This document shows positions 1-11,469 of a DNA stretch of 64,000 nt, piece by piece. The stretch's first letter is position 1. Every line of letters starts with the position of its first letter. The notes beneath the pieces were generated by a model. The model was not told the DNA's origin and made no database searches. It saw only the letters and a list, made by a program, of their open reading frames with translations. Source of the DNA: Larix kaempferi (taxonomy: Eukaryota > Streptophyta > Pinopsida > Pinales > Pinaceae); the NCBI GenBank assembly GCA_027924585.1, contig BSBM01000994.1:15089001-15153000 (forward strand), read 5' to 3'. Made by a program: the position numbers and the translations under genes.

Positions 1-939
1 TTTTCAAGGGTCTCCCAGATCAAGGAACAACTAGAAGCAGTGGATGAAATGGTGGAGAATGGTGAAGTGGTGATGACCACTCTAAATGGCCTACCCAGGT
101 CATGGGATTCCTTTATTCAAGGAATTTGTGCAAGGAAGAAGTTGATCTCCTTCAAGAGATTATGGGAAGAATGCTCTCAAGAAGAAGCTAGGCTTGTGGC
201 CTAAGAAGAAAAGATGGGAAATGAAGATCAAGCTCTCACAACACATGCCAGGAAAGGCAAGTCCAAGAAGGAATCCTCTGATAACAGAAGATTCTCTCAC
301 CACCATTATCATAAAGATAAGAAAGATCTTAGATGCTTCAATTGCAATGAGAAGGGACACTTTGCTTCAGATTGTCCCAAGACAAAGAAAGACAACAACA
401 ACAACTTCAATAAGAAGAAGAAGAATAACAAAACAAGATATCATGCTCATGCTACTGAGGATGATGAACCACCAAAGAAGAAGGCTAGGGAAGAAAGTGA
501 TAGTGATGATGACTCATCAAGTGAAGAAGAATATGTTCTAATTTCTGCTCTCACAGGTACTATCTCCCATGGTTATAATGATTGTTTGATTGATAGTGGG
601 GCTTCCAAACACATGACTAGGTTTAAGGAATCTTTTGTGAATCTATCTCAACATGAATCACCCCATAAGGTGAAACTTGGGGATGATTATCAATACCCAA
701 TCAAAGGAAGTGGTGAAGCCTCCTACAACCTAGATTCTGAAAAATCTTTGAAGATGAAAGAAGTCCTTTGTGTACATGGGCTCAATAAGAACTTACTCTC
801 CATCTCTGCATTGGATGCAAAAGGTATGAAGGTTGCATTTGTGGATGGCCAAGTCCTAATGTGGCCAAAGGGAAAGAACATAGATGATGCAGTAGTGATT
901 GGAGAGCAAGAGGGAGGTTTCTATAAATTGAAGGGATAA
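1..939 (+). pseudogene. Copia-A gag C-terminus, nucleocapsid and protease
   Basis: The first 197 bases encode the end of capsid. TAA at 198-200 interrupts the frame, and an ATG at 214 reopens it. A CCHC zinc knuckle follows (C-x2-C-x4-H-x4-C, the CFNCNEKGHFASDC region at about 337-378) for RNA binding, then a lysine-rich and acidic linker. The aspartic protease active site reads DSGASKHM at about 592-615. TAA at 937 replaces the glutamine found at the same place in Copia-B. It is not translatable as one polyprotein. Confidence 0.9.
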
Positions 940-1839
940 CCTGAACATGCCATGGTACATGAATCCATGGATCCAAGTGAACTTTGGCATAGAAGACTTG
1001 CTCATGTGCACTATAGGGCACTTCCAATTGCAAGCAAGGATGTAGAGAGTCTTCCTGAAATCAAGACCAAACATGAAGGTGCTTGCAAAGGATGTGCAAA
1101 AGGTAACAACATTAAGAAGGCTTTCCCAGGCAGTGAAAGCAAGGCAAAAGACATCCTAGAAATCATCCAATCAGATGTATGTGGTCCTATGTCATCTAGT
1201 TCTCTGAGTGGGTATGTTTACTATGTCTCATTTATTGATGACTTCTCTAGGAAGACTTGGGTATACTTCTTGAAGAGCAAAGGTGAGGTGTTTGATAAAT
1301 TCAAGGAATTCAAAACCTTGATGGAGAATCAAACTGACAAGAAGATCAAAACATTCAGATTCGACAATGTTGGAGAATTCACCTCAGGTGACTTCAAGAA
1401 GCTTTGTAGTGATTCAGGGATTAAGAGGGAGTTGACTGCTCCTTATAATCCTCAACAGAATGGAGTTGCAGAAAGGAAGAATAGAACAATCATGGAAGCA
1501 GCAAGGGCAATGTTGCATGACTAGGATCTACCTATGCATCAATGGGAAGAAGCAGCTAGAACAGCTGTATATGTGCAGAACATAACACCCCACAAGATAT
1601 TGGATAACAAGACACCAGAAGAGGTCTTTTCTGGTAAGAAACCTGAAGTCTGCCATCTTAGAATATTTGGATGTCCAGTATACACTCATGTCCCAAAGGA
1701 AAAGAGGACTAAACTAGATCCTTCAGGAAAGAAGGGTATCTTTGTGGGTTACAGTGAAAGCTCGAAGGCTTACAGAATATACTTTTCAGGGTTCAAGAAG
1801 ATTGATGTCAGCAGGGATGTAACATTTGATGAAAATTAA
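940..1839 (+). pseudogene. Copia-A integrase (with GAG-pre-integrase zinc motif)
   Basis: The GAG-pre-integrase HHCC region (ELWHRRLAH ... CKGCAKG) is at about 976-1107. The integrase core follows, with the catalytic acidic residues in QSDVCG, FDNVGEF and GVAERKN. The middle motif normally reads DNGGEF; here a valine replaces glycine. In-frame stops are at 1522 and 1837. Integrase would insert the cDNA copy into the genome; this copy cannot make the full protein. Copia-B has the intact equivalents at 30526-31380. Confidence 0.9.
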
Positions 1840-3651
1840 GCCTTCATCAAATCAAGGAAGGCACCTATCGAAGTTTATGAAGAACCTAAGGAAACTAGAT
1901 TTCAAGACACTACCATGACTGAAGTAGTTCCAGAAGTTGTTCATGAGTTTGAAGATCCGCAAGAACCTGTAGATCCATCCCGTGAGGATAACTCTCACAA
2001 GAGGAAACCTGCATGGGCTAGAGAGCTCATTCAAGATGCAGAAATATTTGGAATTCCAGAAGAAGAACACAGAGCAAAGAAGAGAACCAGATCACATACC
2101 AGTTATGTTGCTTTACTCTGTGACATTATGAAAAAAGAGCCTTCCAGTTATGAAGAAGCAACGAAAAAGAAATAATGGAACGATGCCATGGTTGAGGAAT
2201 ATCAATCAATAATGAAGAATGATGTTTGGGATGTTGTACCAAGACCTAAAGAGAAGTCCGTTGTGATTTCTAAATGGATCTACAAAATCAAGCATGCTGC
2301 AGATGGCAATGTATAGAAATACAAAGCAAGATTCGTAGCTCGTGGCTTCTCTCAGAAAGAGAGAATAGATTATAAAGAAACTTTTGCACCTATAGCCAAG
2401 TATACTTCCATTAGAATAGTACTTGCCCTGGCTATAGCGATGAAATGGAAAATACACCAGATGGATGTCAATACTGCTTTCTTGAATGGTGTAGTTGAAG
2501 AGTAAGTATATGTGGACTAGCCACTCGGTTTCGAAATACATGACAGGGAGTCATATGTGTGCAGATTGAAGAAAGCCTTGTATGGCTTGAAACAAGCTCC
2601 CAGAACTTGGTATGGTAGGATGGACAGTTTCCTATCTAGTTTGGGCTTTACCAAGAGTAAAGCGGATTCCAACTTGTATTACAAGGTTGAGGAAGGGAAC
2701 CCTGTGATTCTACTCATGTATGTGGATGACTTATTTGTAACAGGAGATGATAGATTGATTGCAGATACTAAGAGAAAGCTTGCTGCCGAGTTCGATATGA
2801 AAGATTTGGGAATGATGCACTATTTCATAGGTATGGAGGTGTGGCAGAGTACAGGTGGGATCTTCCTTGGTCAAGGGAAGTATACAGTAGATATCCTGAA
2901 GAGATTCGGGATGATGGATTGCAAGGCCATAGCCACACCTATGGCATTGAATCTGAAGCTTCTATGTGATCCTTCATTTGAGCCGGTTGATGTCTCTATG
3001 TATCGTCAGATGATTGGGTCCTTGATGTACCTGACGAACATGAGACCAGATATTTTCTTTGTGGTGAACACATTGAGCCAGGTCCTGACAGATCCGAGGA
3101 GTGTTCATCTGGCTGTAAAGCATGTTCTGAGGTACCTGAAGGGTACAGTGGATTATGGGCTCAGGTATGAGGCGAATCAAAAGTTTAACCTGCAGGGTTA
3201 TGTTGATTCAAATTGGGTTGGCAGTGCTGCAGATAGGAAGAGCACATTTGGGTGCTGCTTCAGTATGGGATTAGGTGTGATCTCTTGGTTTAGCTGGAAG
3301 CAGTCCTATGTAGCACTAAGTACAGTTGAGGTAGAGTATGTTGTAGCTTGTTCAGCTAGTTGTGAGGCAGTATGGCTACGGAAGCTACTGTCTGAATTAT
3401 TTGATCTCTCGTTGAATGCTATTGGTATCTTCTGTGATAACCTAAGTTGTGTGAAGCTGTTCGACAACCCAGTGTTTCATGACAGGTCGAAACGTATAGA
3501 GATCAAATATCACTATATCAGGTATATAGTGCAAAGAGGAGCTGTGAAGCTCCTGTATGTTGCGATGGACGAGCAGATTGCAGATGTGCTGTCGAAGCCA
3601 CCAGCCAGGGTGAAGTTCGAGTACTTCAAAGAGAGGCTTGGCATTCTTTGA
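1840..3651 (+). pseudogene. Copia-A reverse transcriptase and RNase H
   Basis: The N-terminal half of RT (1840-2520) holds stops at 2173, 2314, 2503 and 2518. The C-terminal half with RNase H (2557-3648) is open for 364 residues. It contains the catalytic box MYVDDLFVTG and RNase H motifs. The RNase H motif usually written YVDSDW reads YVDSNW, which loses one acidic residue. The TAG at 2518 falls on the same codon as the TAG at 32062 in Copia-B. The frame ends at TGA 3649; Copia-B continues eight more codons to 33226. Confidence 0.92.
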
Positions 3652-3789
3652 ATTGAAGAAACTTAGAGGAAGAAGTGATGGACACATTTGCTGAAGCCAT
3701 TCCAAGCATGTTGGAAGGAGGATCCTTCACATGGCTGTGGATGTAAGCACTGGATGATGAGCATCAGGATGATGTTTTGGTTTCTTCTT

Positions 3790-4160
3790 TGTATGATTAG
3801 TTGGATCATTTATATATATATGTATGTACTCACCATGTTGGATGATGGATATGATCAGTTGGATCATTTATATGTATGTATGCATCATGTTGGATGCTGG
3901 ATATGATTGGTTGGATCATGTGTATGTATTTTGTATATGCATCATGTTGGATGCTTGGACCATGTATCTATATATGTATCAGGTGGATACATTGTATGAT
4001 CAGGTAGATCATGTATGTTGATATGTATCATGTATTTGTATTTGTATCAGGTGGATACATTGTATGATCAGGTGGATCATGTATGATGATATGTATCAGG
4101 TAGATACTTGGTATGCATCAGGTAGATGCACTGTATGATCAGGATGATCATGGATGACGA
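3790..4160 (+). repeat. Degenerate GATCA/GTATC repeats in Copia-A 3' non-coding tract
   Basis: Imperfect tandem copies of a pattern alternating TATGTAT, GGATCAT and AGGTGGATAC. The clearest pair, about 70 bp per unit, begins near 3978 and 4049. The same place in Copia-B holds a cleaner six-copy array of 57 bp, so the tract evolves by expansion within this family. Confidence 0.75.
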
Positions 4161-4299
4161 GCTTCAGGATGTTGCTCTAGATGACATGCAGCAGGATGTT
4201 GTAGTGATGATGATCAGGATGATCATGTGTATATCAAGATGATGTATGGTGAGTATCAGGTTGATACTTTGTGGCCATGGAACAGGTTCTGCAGATAAG

Positions 4300-4930
4300 C
4301 ATGTAATTTGTACCCTAGGAGATTTGCAGATAGTCTTTCGAGGTTTTTCCTATGGCATGTAATTTGTACCCTGGGATATCTAGCAAATACTCGTTCGAAG
4401 TTTTGCTTGGGAGGACATATAATTTGTGCCCTGGGAGATCTGCAGATAGTCTTTCGAGGTTTTGCCTATGGCATGTAATTTGTGCCCTAGGATATCTGGC
4501 AGATGCTCTTTCAAGGTTTTGTCCTATGGCATGTAATTTGTGCCCTGGGAGATTTGATAGGTTGAGCCGTGTGCTTGTAATCAGTCATGGGATGCTCTTT
4601 CGAGGTTTTTCCATGACCACATGTAATTTGTGCCCTGGGAGATCCGATAGGTTGAGCCTCGTGCTTGTAATCAGTCCTGGGATGCTCTTTCGAGGTTTTG
4701 TGGTGACCACATGTAATTTGTGCCCTGGGAGATCCGATAGGTTGAGCCTTATGCTCGTAATCAGTCCTGGGATTCTCTTTCGAGGTTTTGTGGTGGGGTC
4801 ACATGTAATAAGTCCTGGAGATCTGGACAGGATGAAAAAGGCCTCAGATGATCTTTAGGGTTCTTGCTAGTCAAGAGACTCTTTTAAGGTTTTGTGATGC
4901 ATGTAATAAGTCCTGAGATTTCCACAGTAT
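4300..4930 (+). repeat. Nine-copy CATGTAAT box array, Copia-A
   Basis: CATGTAAT or a close variant recurs at 4300, 4356, 4416, 4472, 4530, 4620, 4710, 4802 and 4900. Most copies are followed by TTTGTGCCCTGGGAGAT and a TTTCGAGGTTTT block. Spacings are 56, 60, 56, 58, 90, 90, 92 and 98 bp. Part of the array is open in one frame for 168 codons (4352-4858). I read that as a by-product of the repeats, not a gene. The same nine boxes occur in Copia-B. Confidence 0.88.
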
Positions 4931-5121
4931 GGCCAATGATGATGAAGACTTGCAAGTGGTGGGCCTACATCTAGTATGAAAAAGGACTGGCTCTGTAGAA
5001 ATTCCTATAATGAGTAGAGTAAGAGATTGGTTGAGATAGCAGCAGCAGTGACGATGATGATGACGATGATCCCGAGAAGAAGACTTGTCTAGCAGATCTG
5101 TGTCGAGAAATACCTTCCTAG

Positions 5122-5132
5122 TTAAGAGGGAG
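5122..5132 (+). promoter_or_regulatory. Polypurine tract of Copia-A
   Basis: TTAAGAGGGAG lies directly before the 3' LTR start TGTTGATG. This is the expected primer site for plus-strand DNA synthesis. The same sequence precedes the Copia-B 3' LTR. Confidence 0.85.
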
Positions 5133-5737
5133 TGTTGATGTATATGTAACTTCAGAATGTATTTCATCTATATATTTCATATATATTTATTGTACCCTTA
5201 TTAGAGATGTGTTATTCCTCTATAAGGAAGTGTCATCATGTGGATTGACAAGTGTTGCAAGTGTGTGTACTTGTCGATGGGTTATTAGACCACCATGTGT
5301 GGGGTCGGCCCTGAAATATATATTATATTATCGATGCACCTAGATAGACAAGTTGGCCCCATAAGGTCACTGGAAAAACAGGTTAGTATAAATAGAGATC
5401 AGGAGATCTCTATTTAGATCATTCAGAAAGTCATCTCTCTCTCACTCAGAAAGTGGCGCACTAGTGAGGAGGAGGATCATCTGCTTCTAGGAGACTATCT
5501 CAAGTGTATTTTGGTTGTACTTTGGTTGAGCCATTGCTCTCTCTATCTCTGAGGAAGCTGTGGGGTTTTTCACCTTATTGTTTTCCCCACAGAAACTCTG
5601 TGTCTCTTGTCTCTCATGCTTTTGATTCTTGTGATGTTTGTCATGCTTATTGTGATTGTTATGCATTGATATACTGTATATGTTATTCTCTTAGTGAAGA
5701 TCCTAGAGTATTGTGAATTAATGCTCAAAATTTAACA
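5133..5737 (+). repeat. 3' LTR of Copia-A (605 bp)
   Basis: It runs from TGTTGATG to TTTAACA, matching both Copia-B LTRs end to end. It contains a TATAAATA box at 5387-5394, and CT-rich sequence follows the box. The 5' LTR is outside the window, so insertion age cannot be estimated. Confidence 0.93.
5387..5394 (+). promoter_or_regulatory. TATA box in Copia-A 3' LTR
   Basis: TATAAATA sits in the LTR at the same place as in both Copia-B LTRs (28266 and 34936). It probably sets the RNA polymerase II start. The site is inferred from sequence and position only. Confidence 0.6.
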
Positions 5738-6208
5738 CATAATCATATGATCCCTTCACATATCAAAGTATACTTTTGGAATCTTTCCAATGTAGCACAT
5801 GTGGCTCCTGCTTGTATCTAGAAACTGCCCTAATAACAAAGCATATTTCTAGCTAACTATGAGTATGATAAATAACACTCCCAACTAATTATTGATATAG
5901 GGTGTTGTCTACCAAAGTTATATCACCTCCATCTTCAAGTTCGACTTCTGAAATAAAGGGGGATGGGGATGGTTTGCAATCATCCATTTTGAATCAAATT
6001 GGAATATATTGTACATTCTTAGACTATTCTATGGTGACTCCCTAATCTAATTGGGTGGTTTGGATTCCAAGAAAAAATTGTAATAGTCATATGTGAGTCA
6101 TGGAAAACCTATCATGCAAGGTAGATTTCAACCATGCAATGGATGTGATAGAACTCCCTATGATGAATAGATCATCCACTTAGAGCACAACAAGCAGTAT
6201 AAATTTAC
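5738..6208 (-). pseudogene. Copia-D, 3' half: RT C-terminus and start of RNase H
   Basis: Read on the - strand from 6208 downwards, this gives a copia RT with a VDDLFIIG catalytic box near 6165-6195. The tyrosine before VDD is now a stop. The later LVGSVIYHTHS motif and an RNase H-proximal WKDSKSIL region follow. Several stops are present. The right edge meets Gypsy-1 exactly, and the rest of the same RT resumes at 39175-39179. The left edge is cut by Copia-A, so the remaining RNase H and 3' LTR of Copia-D lie outside the window. Confidence 0.85.
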
Positions 6209-6213
6209 CTTCT
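6209..6213. repeat. Target-site duplication CTTCT, left of Gypsy-1
   Basis: CTTCT at 6209-6213 matches CTTCT at 39175-39179, just outside the two outer ends of Gypsy-1. Taking out Gypsy-1 and one copy leaves the Copia-D reading frame in register. Confidence 0.85.
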
Positions 6214-6328
6214 TATAGTGTTCCATCTTCACTTGTATAGTTTTGTGACACCTGAAGAGTGTGATTTTGATCAATTATGTATGTCAGACTTATATATTAT
6301 TGATGTGGTCTTTCCTACTATGGTTTTG
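6214..6328 (+). repeat. Gypsy-1 5' LTR, first 115 bp
   Basis: The first 22 bases match the 3' LTR start at 23983 at 15 of 22 positions; the terminal TG has decayed to TA. It continues with the first copy of an 83-bp repeat starting TATAG at 6236. The second copy starts at 6319 and is broken by Gypsy-2. The LTR resumes at 12002. Confidence 0.82.
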
Positions 6329-6858
6329 TGATATGCGTGCGCCCAGGTGCACGAGGGGGACAACAGTCAATTGGATGAATTGACACTTTTATGGAGGAAG
6401 CATAAGAAATAGAATAAGCAAAGCAGGAATACACTACATAGATAAACACAAATACACACAAACAATATGCAAGAATGCGAACTATTCTTCTCTATTACTG
6501 GAAAATAGATAGATAAGATAAGATGTATGTTACAATATTTTACATGCTTATATAGAGAATGATGAGATGCTTGGGTTCCTTCCTGTTATGTTCAGTTACA
6601 AGAGAATTTGGAATGGTTTTGGAATTTCAACCATTACAGTCGACTGGAAGACAGAGAGACAATCTGTCGTACTTCTTTAGTCGCTAGTTGACGTTGCATG
6701 TCGACATCATGAAACTGTCGAGGTTGTTGAACTTGTCGAATTTGCTGATTTTGTCAAAGTTGTGTCGAATTCGAAACTTGTAGAAGTTGTGTCAAAGTCG
6801 ATGAATTGTCACAGTCGATGTTAGCATCCGACAATAATGCCAACTACTGATTGGATCA
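6329..6858 (-). repeat. Gypsy-2 3' LTR (left copy)
   Basis: Matches 11470-11996 along its whole length. It contains the GTGCACGAGGGGGACAACA block and the distal CGAATTCG-rich block with several GTCGA motifs. The - strand polypurine tract (GGAGGTC) lies just to its right, at about 6859-6871. Confidence 0.93.
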
Positions 6859-6879
6859 GACCTCCTTCATTAAGAAACA

Positions 6880-8447
6880 ATGGTACCCATTGTTTGATTA
6901 GTCAGGTGAGGAAACTTGTCGGTCAGTTCAATAGCAGAGTACCATTTTCCTTGTGATGGGAGATATCCAACTTTGGAAACCCGAAACAAGGGAATTGTGT
7001 TCGTCCTTGTATGGCATAGTCATTGTCCCACGATGGTGTCGCAAGGAAGAGGCTCTTGAACATCTAGATGGATGTCTTCAGGTTCTGCTACCGGTAAGTC
7101 ATTATGTTCCAATAGTGGTGCATGGTATGGTTGAAGTATATCCACATTGAATATTGGATGCATACCTAGGCATGCAGGAGTGTCGAGTTGGAAAGCGTTA
7201 TCTCCAATCTATCGAATAATACTGTACGAACCATATCTAAAAGGTTTGAGCTTCTTTTTTGGACCGGTGAAGTGCTCCTTATTGAGATGTAACCAAACCT
7301 TATCCCTAATTTGGAATGAATGAGGATTACGATGCTTGTCGTTTCGAGCCTTAGATTTCACGTTTTCTCGTTGCAACATTTCTTTTTCTTTCTTATGGAT
7401 GTCGCAAATCTCATCTTGAAACTTCAAGGCTTTATCAACTTCCCACTAGCTGTAGTCGGTGTCTGGGTTCGACTGTGTCGAGGAGATGATCAAGTCGATA
7501 GGAGTTGAAGGTTGAAATCCATAACAGATCTCAAATGGACTCTTTCCCATAGAGTTTTGTTGAGCATGATTGTAACTGTGCTATATGTATGGAAGACTTT
7601 CATCCCATGTTTGTCGATGCTTGTGGTTGTACATGCAAATCAGTTGTACTACCAAGCAATTCACAACTTACATATTTTTGTCACTATGAGTATGGAAAGA
7701 TGTCAACAATGAGAGTCGTGTGTCTAGCTATTTCTAGATATTCTTCCTAAAGATGATGATGAATCTGGCATCTTGGTCGGAAGTAATGGTTGTCGGCAAA
7801 CCAAAGTGTGACCAAACATGTGTGAAGAAGAGATGAGCAGTCTGTTGCACTGTCGTCGTCCTCTTACATGGAATGAGAATGACCATCTTGGAAAATTTGT
7901 TCACTACTCCTAATATCGCGTCATACTGATGTTTGGTAGTCATATATCCCATCAAGTTGTTCATAGAAATAGATTCCCATGGTCGACTAGGAACTGGTAA
8001 AGGTGTGTACAATCCCTGTTCTCAATTAGGTAGTTTAGCAATGGCACAAACCACGCATGATCGGATGTACTTGTTGACGTTGGTTTTGAGTGGAAGGAAA
8101 AAGAAATACTTCTAGAGGAAAGCAAGTGTATTTTCTACTCCAAAGTGTCCTGCAGTCTTGCTTTAGTGCGTGTCCTAAATGAATTGTTGTTGATACTCAC
8201 CGGTAGGTACACAAATTTTTCCAAGCTTGTATAGAAAGGTGTCTTTCAAGAAATAATCATAGGTCGATGACATGTCAGTCTGTAGTTGTCGATAGACTGA
8301 TGAAAATTTGTTGTCGTCCTGATACAATTGAGGCCAAGTGGTCGTGTCATAGCCCTGCATACTCATCACTATGAAAAGGACAGTAATAGGTGGTCGACTT
8401 AGACAATCGGAGATAGCGTTAGCCTTACCTTTATGATACTTAATCAC
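6880..8447 (-). pseudogene. Gypsy-2 integrase and C-terminal tail
   Basis: On the - strand: an HHCC-type region ending near 8040, the core domain with a RPWESISMN start at about 7960, a TSDQDARF motif near 7770, and a C-terminal KVWLHLNKEHF block near 7290. An AFQLDTP-like segment follows near 7190. The region 6880-7160 resembles a decayed chromodomain tail but is too damaged to call. Stops and frameshifts break it into at least four pieces. Confidence 0.8.
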
Positions 8448-8449
8448 TA

Positions 8450-9862
8450 ACTGGAATTGTTGTAGTTAATTAATCCACTTGAGTTGTTGGGTTGTTTGTA
8501 TTTTGAACTGGGTCAGAGCAAACTGTAGAGGCTTATGGTCAGTGAGGATGACCATTTCCTTTCCAAGGATGTAATGCCTCCATTGCTTGAGATGTTTCAC
8601 AATGGCATATAGTTATTTTTCGTACGTCAAATATCTTCTAACTATGTCATTAAAAGTTTCAGAATGAAAAGCGACTGGGTGACCAGACTAAGTGATCACT
8701 GCGCCCAAGGCATAGTCCGATGCCTCTGTCTCAATCTCAAAGGGCTGATGCAAATCAGGTAACACAAGTACTGGTGCAGTGCAAAGCTTATGTTTGAGTT
8801 GTTCAAAATCTTCTTGTTGTGTTGATGTCCATTTGAACAAATTTTTTCCATTTCCTTTCGTCAACTTATTCAAGGGCCAAGCTATGTGACTGAAGCTGAG
8901 TATGAATCGTCGATAGAAATTTGCCAAACCAAGAAAACTTCTTAGTTCTTGAATGATTTGACGAATGGGCCAATATTTGAGGATTTGTACTATTTTTGGA
9001 TCGACGTAAATGCCTGTAGAGTCAATTAGATACCCCAAATATTTGATGTTGTTCATCGCAAAGGTACACTTGTCCATGTTCAAGTAGAGTCAATGTTGTT
9101 GGAGAGTGTCGAGGACTTGTTGAAGCTGTTAGACATGTTCTTCCCATGATCGACTGAAAATGAGTATGTCATCGAGGTATACAACGACACATTTTCTGAT
9201 GAAAGGTTGAAGAGTGTTATCCATGTATCGCATGAAGGTCGCAGGTGCATTGGTTAAGCCGAAAGGCATTACTAACCATTCAAACAATCCTTCCTTGGTT
9301 TTGAAAGTTGTTTTCCACACATCTACGGGCTCGATTGGAATACAATGATATCCCGACTTGAGGCTGATCTTGGTAAAGAATTTGGCACCTTTCAGACAGT
9401 CGATGAGCCCCACCATCCGTGGTAGAGGGTAGCAATTATTTACCAAAATTTTGTTGAGTGATCAGTAGTTGATGCACATGCACCAAGTCCTATCTTTCTT
9501 TGGAATGAGGATGACTAGACTTCCAAAAGTAGAGGAGCTGGGACGGATATGACCTTATCGATCAACTCTTGGATTTGTCTGTGAATCTCTTCATTTTCAA
9601 GAATGGATCTTCTGTAAACAGATGCTTTGGGAAAAGAAGAACCAGGACCAAGTTCAATGGATTTTTTTACCTGGAAATGTTGAGGTACTCCATCTCGCTC
9701 TTGGAATAAAATCCGATAGTTGTCAAGAACATTGTCAATCAACTGCTTCTGTTGGGATCTCCACTGGTCAGTGAGTCGACTAGTTGCTGTAGTCTTCCTA
9801 GAATGTTGCAGTTTGATCATGATTAATGAAAATTTTTGAGCATGATTGATGAGCTTCTTCAT
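8450..9862 (-). pseudogene. Gypsy-2 reverse transcriptase and RNase H
   Basis: RT runs from about 9862 to 8800 on the - strand. It includes [12 protein letters not shown], the [12 protein letters not shown] motif and the YLDDILIFS catalytic box (near 9180). The RNase H start reads FEIETEASDYALG; the catalytic aspartate expected in ETDAS is glutamate here. The distal RNase H motif TDHKPLQF is near 8540. Stops occur near 8460, 8690, 9085 and 9510. Confidence 0.88.
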
Positions 9863-9869
9863 CTATTTA

Positions 9870-10522
9870 GCAGATATCATTGAAACCATTGGTGTATGTC
9901 GTCTCTCTGGTATGCCGTACCATCGATTTCAGATTCTAACAATCACCTTCTGATGCCATGACTGGTAAATTCCATGGCGATACCACAAGTAATGTTTCCC
10001 AAACAAGATGTCAGATATGGAGATTAGTTCCATGTCGCATAGTACTTCATCTTCAAAAGGCTTAATGACGAAGGTGATTTTGCATTATCGGGTGATCCTT
10101 AGTTCCTTCCCATCCTTCATCCAATCAAGGTTGTATGGCTGAGGATGTGGAGTGGTGAAAAGACCTAGTTTATTCATGAGATATTCAGAAATGAAGTTCT
10201 TCTGTATATCGTTATCCAGAATGAGATGTAACGGATTGTTTTGATCTCATATTAATGTATGGAACAAGCGCTCTCATTCCTCCTCGTCGACGATAGTCGA
10301 TCCTGCCAGAGTGGTCGATGTCAATGTAAAAAGGGTCATTGTGTGTGGATCATATTCTTCCATAGTCTTGTCAGACGCGTCGGATGTTGACAATTTTTCC
10401 AAAAATGTCTTCCGAGCTTTGCATTTAGACGTATCATGCCAAGATGAGTTCTGGGAATCACACCATTTCTCGATAGGTGGTTGTTTTCTACATTCCTTTT
10501 TTTCTAAAAGGCTTGTTGTCAT
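9870..10522 (-). pseudogene. Gypsy-2 nucleocapsid-like and protease region
   Basis: The proximal part (10522-10274) holds a WCDSQNSSWHDTSKC cluster, a variant retroviral-type zinc motif seen in plant gypsy gag. The distal part reads LHLILDNDIQKNFIS. There the protease motif usually written DSGA is altered to DNDI, so catalysis is doubtful. Several stops are present. Confidence 0.65.
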
Positions 10523-10589
10523 GATCTGGCTTTAATGGTGTCAGCTGAGAAGATTTCGACTTGTCGAAGTCGGCTGGTGCCTTCTTGTT

Positions 10590-11324
10590 GGGTGGTCATC
10601 CTGATTTTAGCTTTGTCACGAAGCCTACTTTTCCTTTCTTCTTAGTTTCAAGTTTGATGGCATAGTCGAATGCATCTGTGAGTGTATTGACAGTCATAAA
10701 TTCCATCTCCTGCTGAATGTACTGGGACAATCCACTGATGTACTTCAGAAAAAGCAATTTCTCTTCTTCTTGGACGCCAAGTCTAGCCATCAGTTGATAG
10801 AACTCATCGGTGTAACTCTGTACTAATTGGTCTTTCCATTTCCTTAGCTATTGCCACTTCTTATACTAGTGTTCAAGGTATTTGGGTGGGTAAAATTCCT
10901 TTCAGATGTATTCGACAAATTTATCCCATGTGTCGATGGGGTCTCCGCTTTTCTCCATCTTTGTCGCGAGTTTCTCCAACCTACAGTGCACATATGTTGA
11001 CATCTGTAAGGATGCAATGGTGATCTTTTCGGCTTCTGAGAGTTGATTCACAGAGTAACAGGATTCCAATTGTTGCACCCAATTGTCAACGAATTCCACG
11101 TCAATCTTGCCTTCTAGATTCGGTATGTCCAAATTCATTTTCACTTTGAAGGGCATGATTTTGTCGGAGTTAGTTCTCGTCGAAAATCCTCCGAATGTCG
11201 AATCAAATCGCGTGAGAATTTCATTGAACTAGGTGAACATTTCAGTCCGTTGTTGAGCCAACGCTTTCTCAATAAGTTCTGATGTCTCTTCAATTGCATT
11301 TCTATCATTTGTTTCTCTTGCCAT
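10590..11324 (-). pseudogene. Gypsy-2 gag
   Basis: ATG at 11324 begins MARETNDRN. Gag-like text follows, with VQQLESCYSVNQL near 11060 and a WKDQLVQSYTDEF-like segment near 10820. That text matches plant gypsy capsid in style. At least three stops occur (near 11230, 10900 and 10850). It would have formed the particle shell. Confidence 0.75.
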
Positions 11325-11456
11325 CTATGGAGGTAGCATCTACTTGGATTGCTGAATTTGTGAGTGTGTTTGAATAGGAATAAGCCAGGTAACTTTGTTG
11401 GAAGTGTCTACGCAAAACTTAGGCACGAACAAAGCTGATGTTCTCTGATTGAGTGT

Positions 11457-11468
11457 GCTCTGATACCA
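11457..11468 (-). promoter_or_regulatory. Gypsy-2 primer-binding site
   Basis: The - strand reads TGGTATCAGAGC, complementary to the 3' end of plant initiator methionine tRNA. It sits one base inside the 5' LTR. Confidence 0.9.
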
Positions 11469-11469
11469 A

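Larger units (their letters stand above)
1..5737 (+). mobile_element. Copia-A: Ty1/copia LTR retrotransposon, 5' end outside window
   Basis: The order is late gag, zinc knuckle, protease, integrase, reverse transcriptase, RNase H, a 1.5-kb repeat-rich 3' non-coding tract, polypurine tract and 3' LTR. PR-IN-RT-RH order defines Ty1/copia. All coding blocks lie in one frame, as in a single gag-pol, but at least nine in-frame stops interrupt it (198, 937, 1522, 1837, 2173, 2314, 2503, 2518 and 3649). It is clearly the same family as Copia-B (28012-35280), with near line-for-line similarity along its length. The 3' LTR abuts Copia-D RNase H sequence at 5738, so Copia-A inserted into Copia-D. The expected target duplication partner of CATAA (5738-5742) lies left of the window. 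Confidence 0.95.

Noticed and set aside
4352-4858. 168-codon frame rich in repeated CNLCPGR motifs (cysteine-rich)
   Set aside because: It lies entirely inside the CATGTAAT box array; the cysteines come from the repeat. In Copia-B the equivalent frame is open only for 33865-34113, then broken.
6214-6240. Apparent continuation of Copia-D RT (YTSEDGT-like text) left of the CTTCT site
   Set aside because: These bases align with the Gypsy-1 3' LTR start at 23983 (15 of 22 plus the following TATAG repeat), and the true RT junction is in frame at CTTCT.
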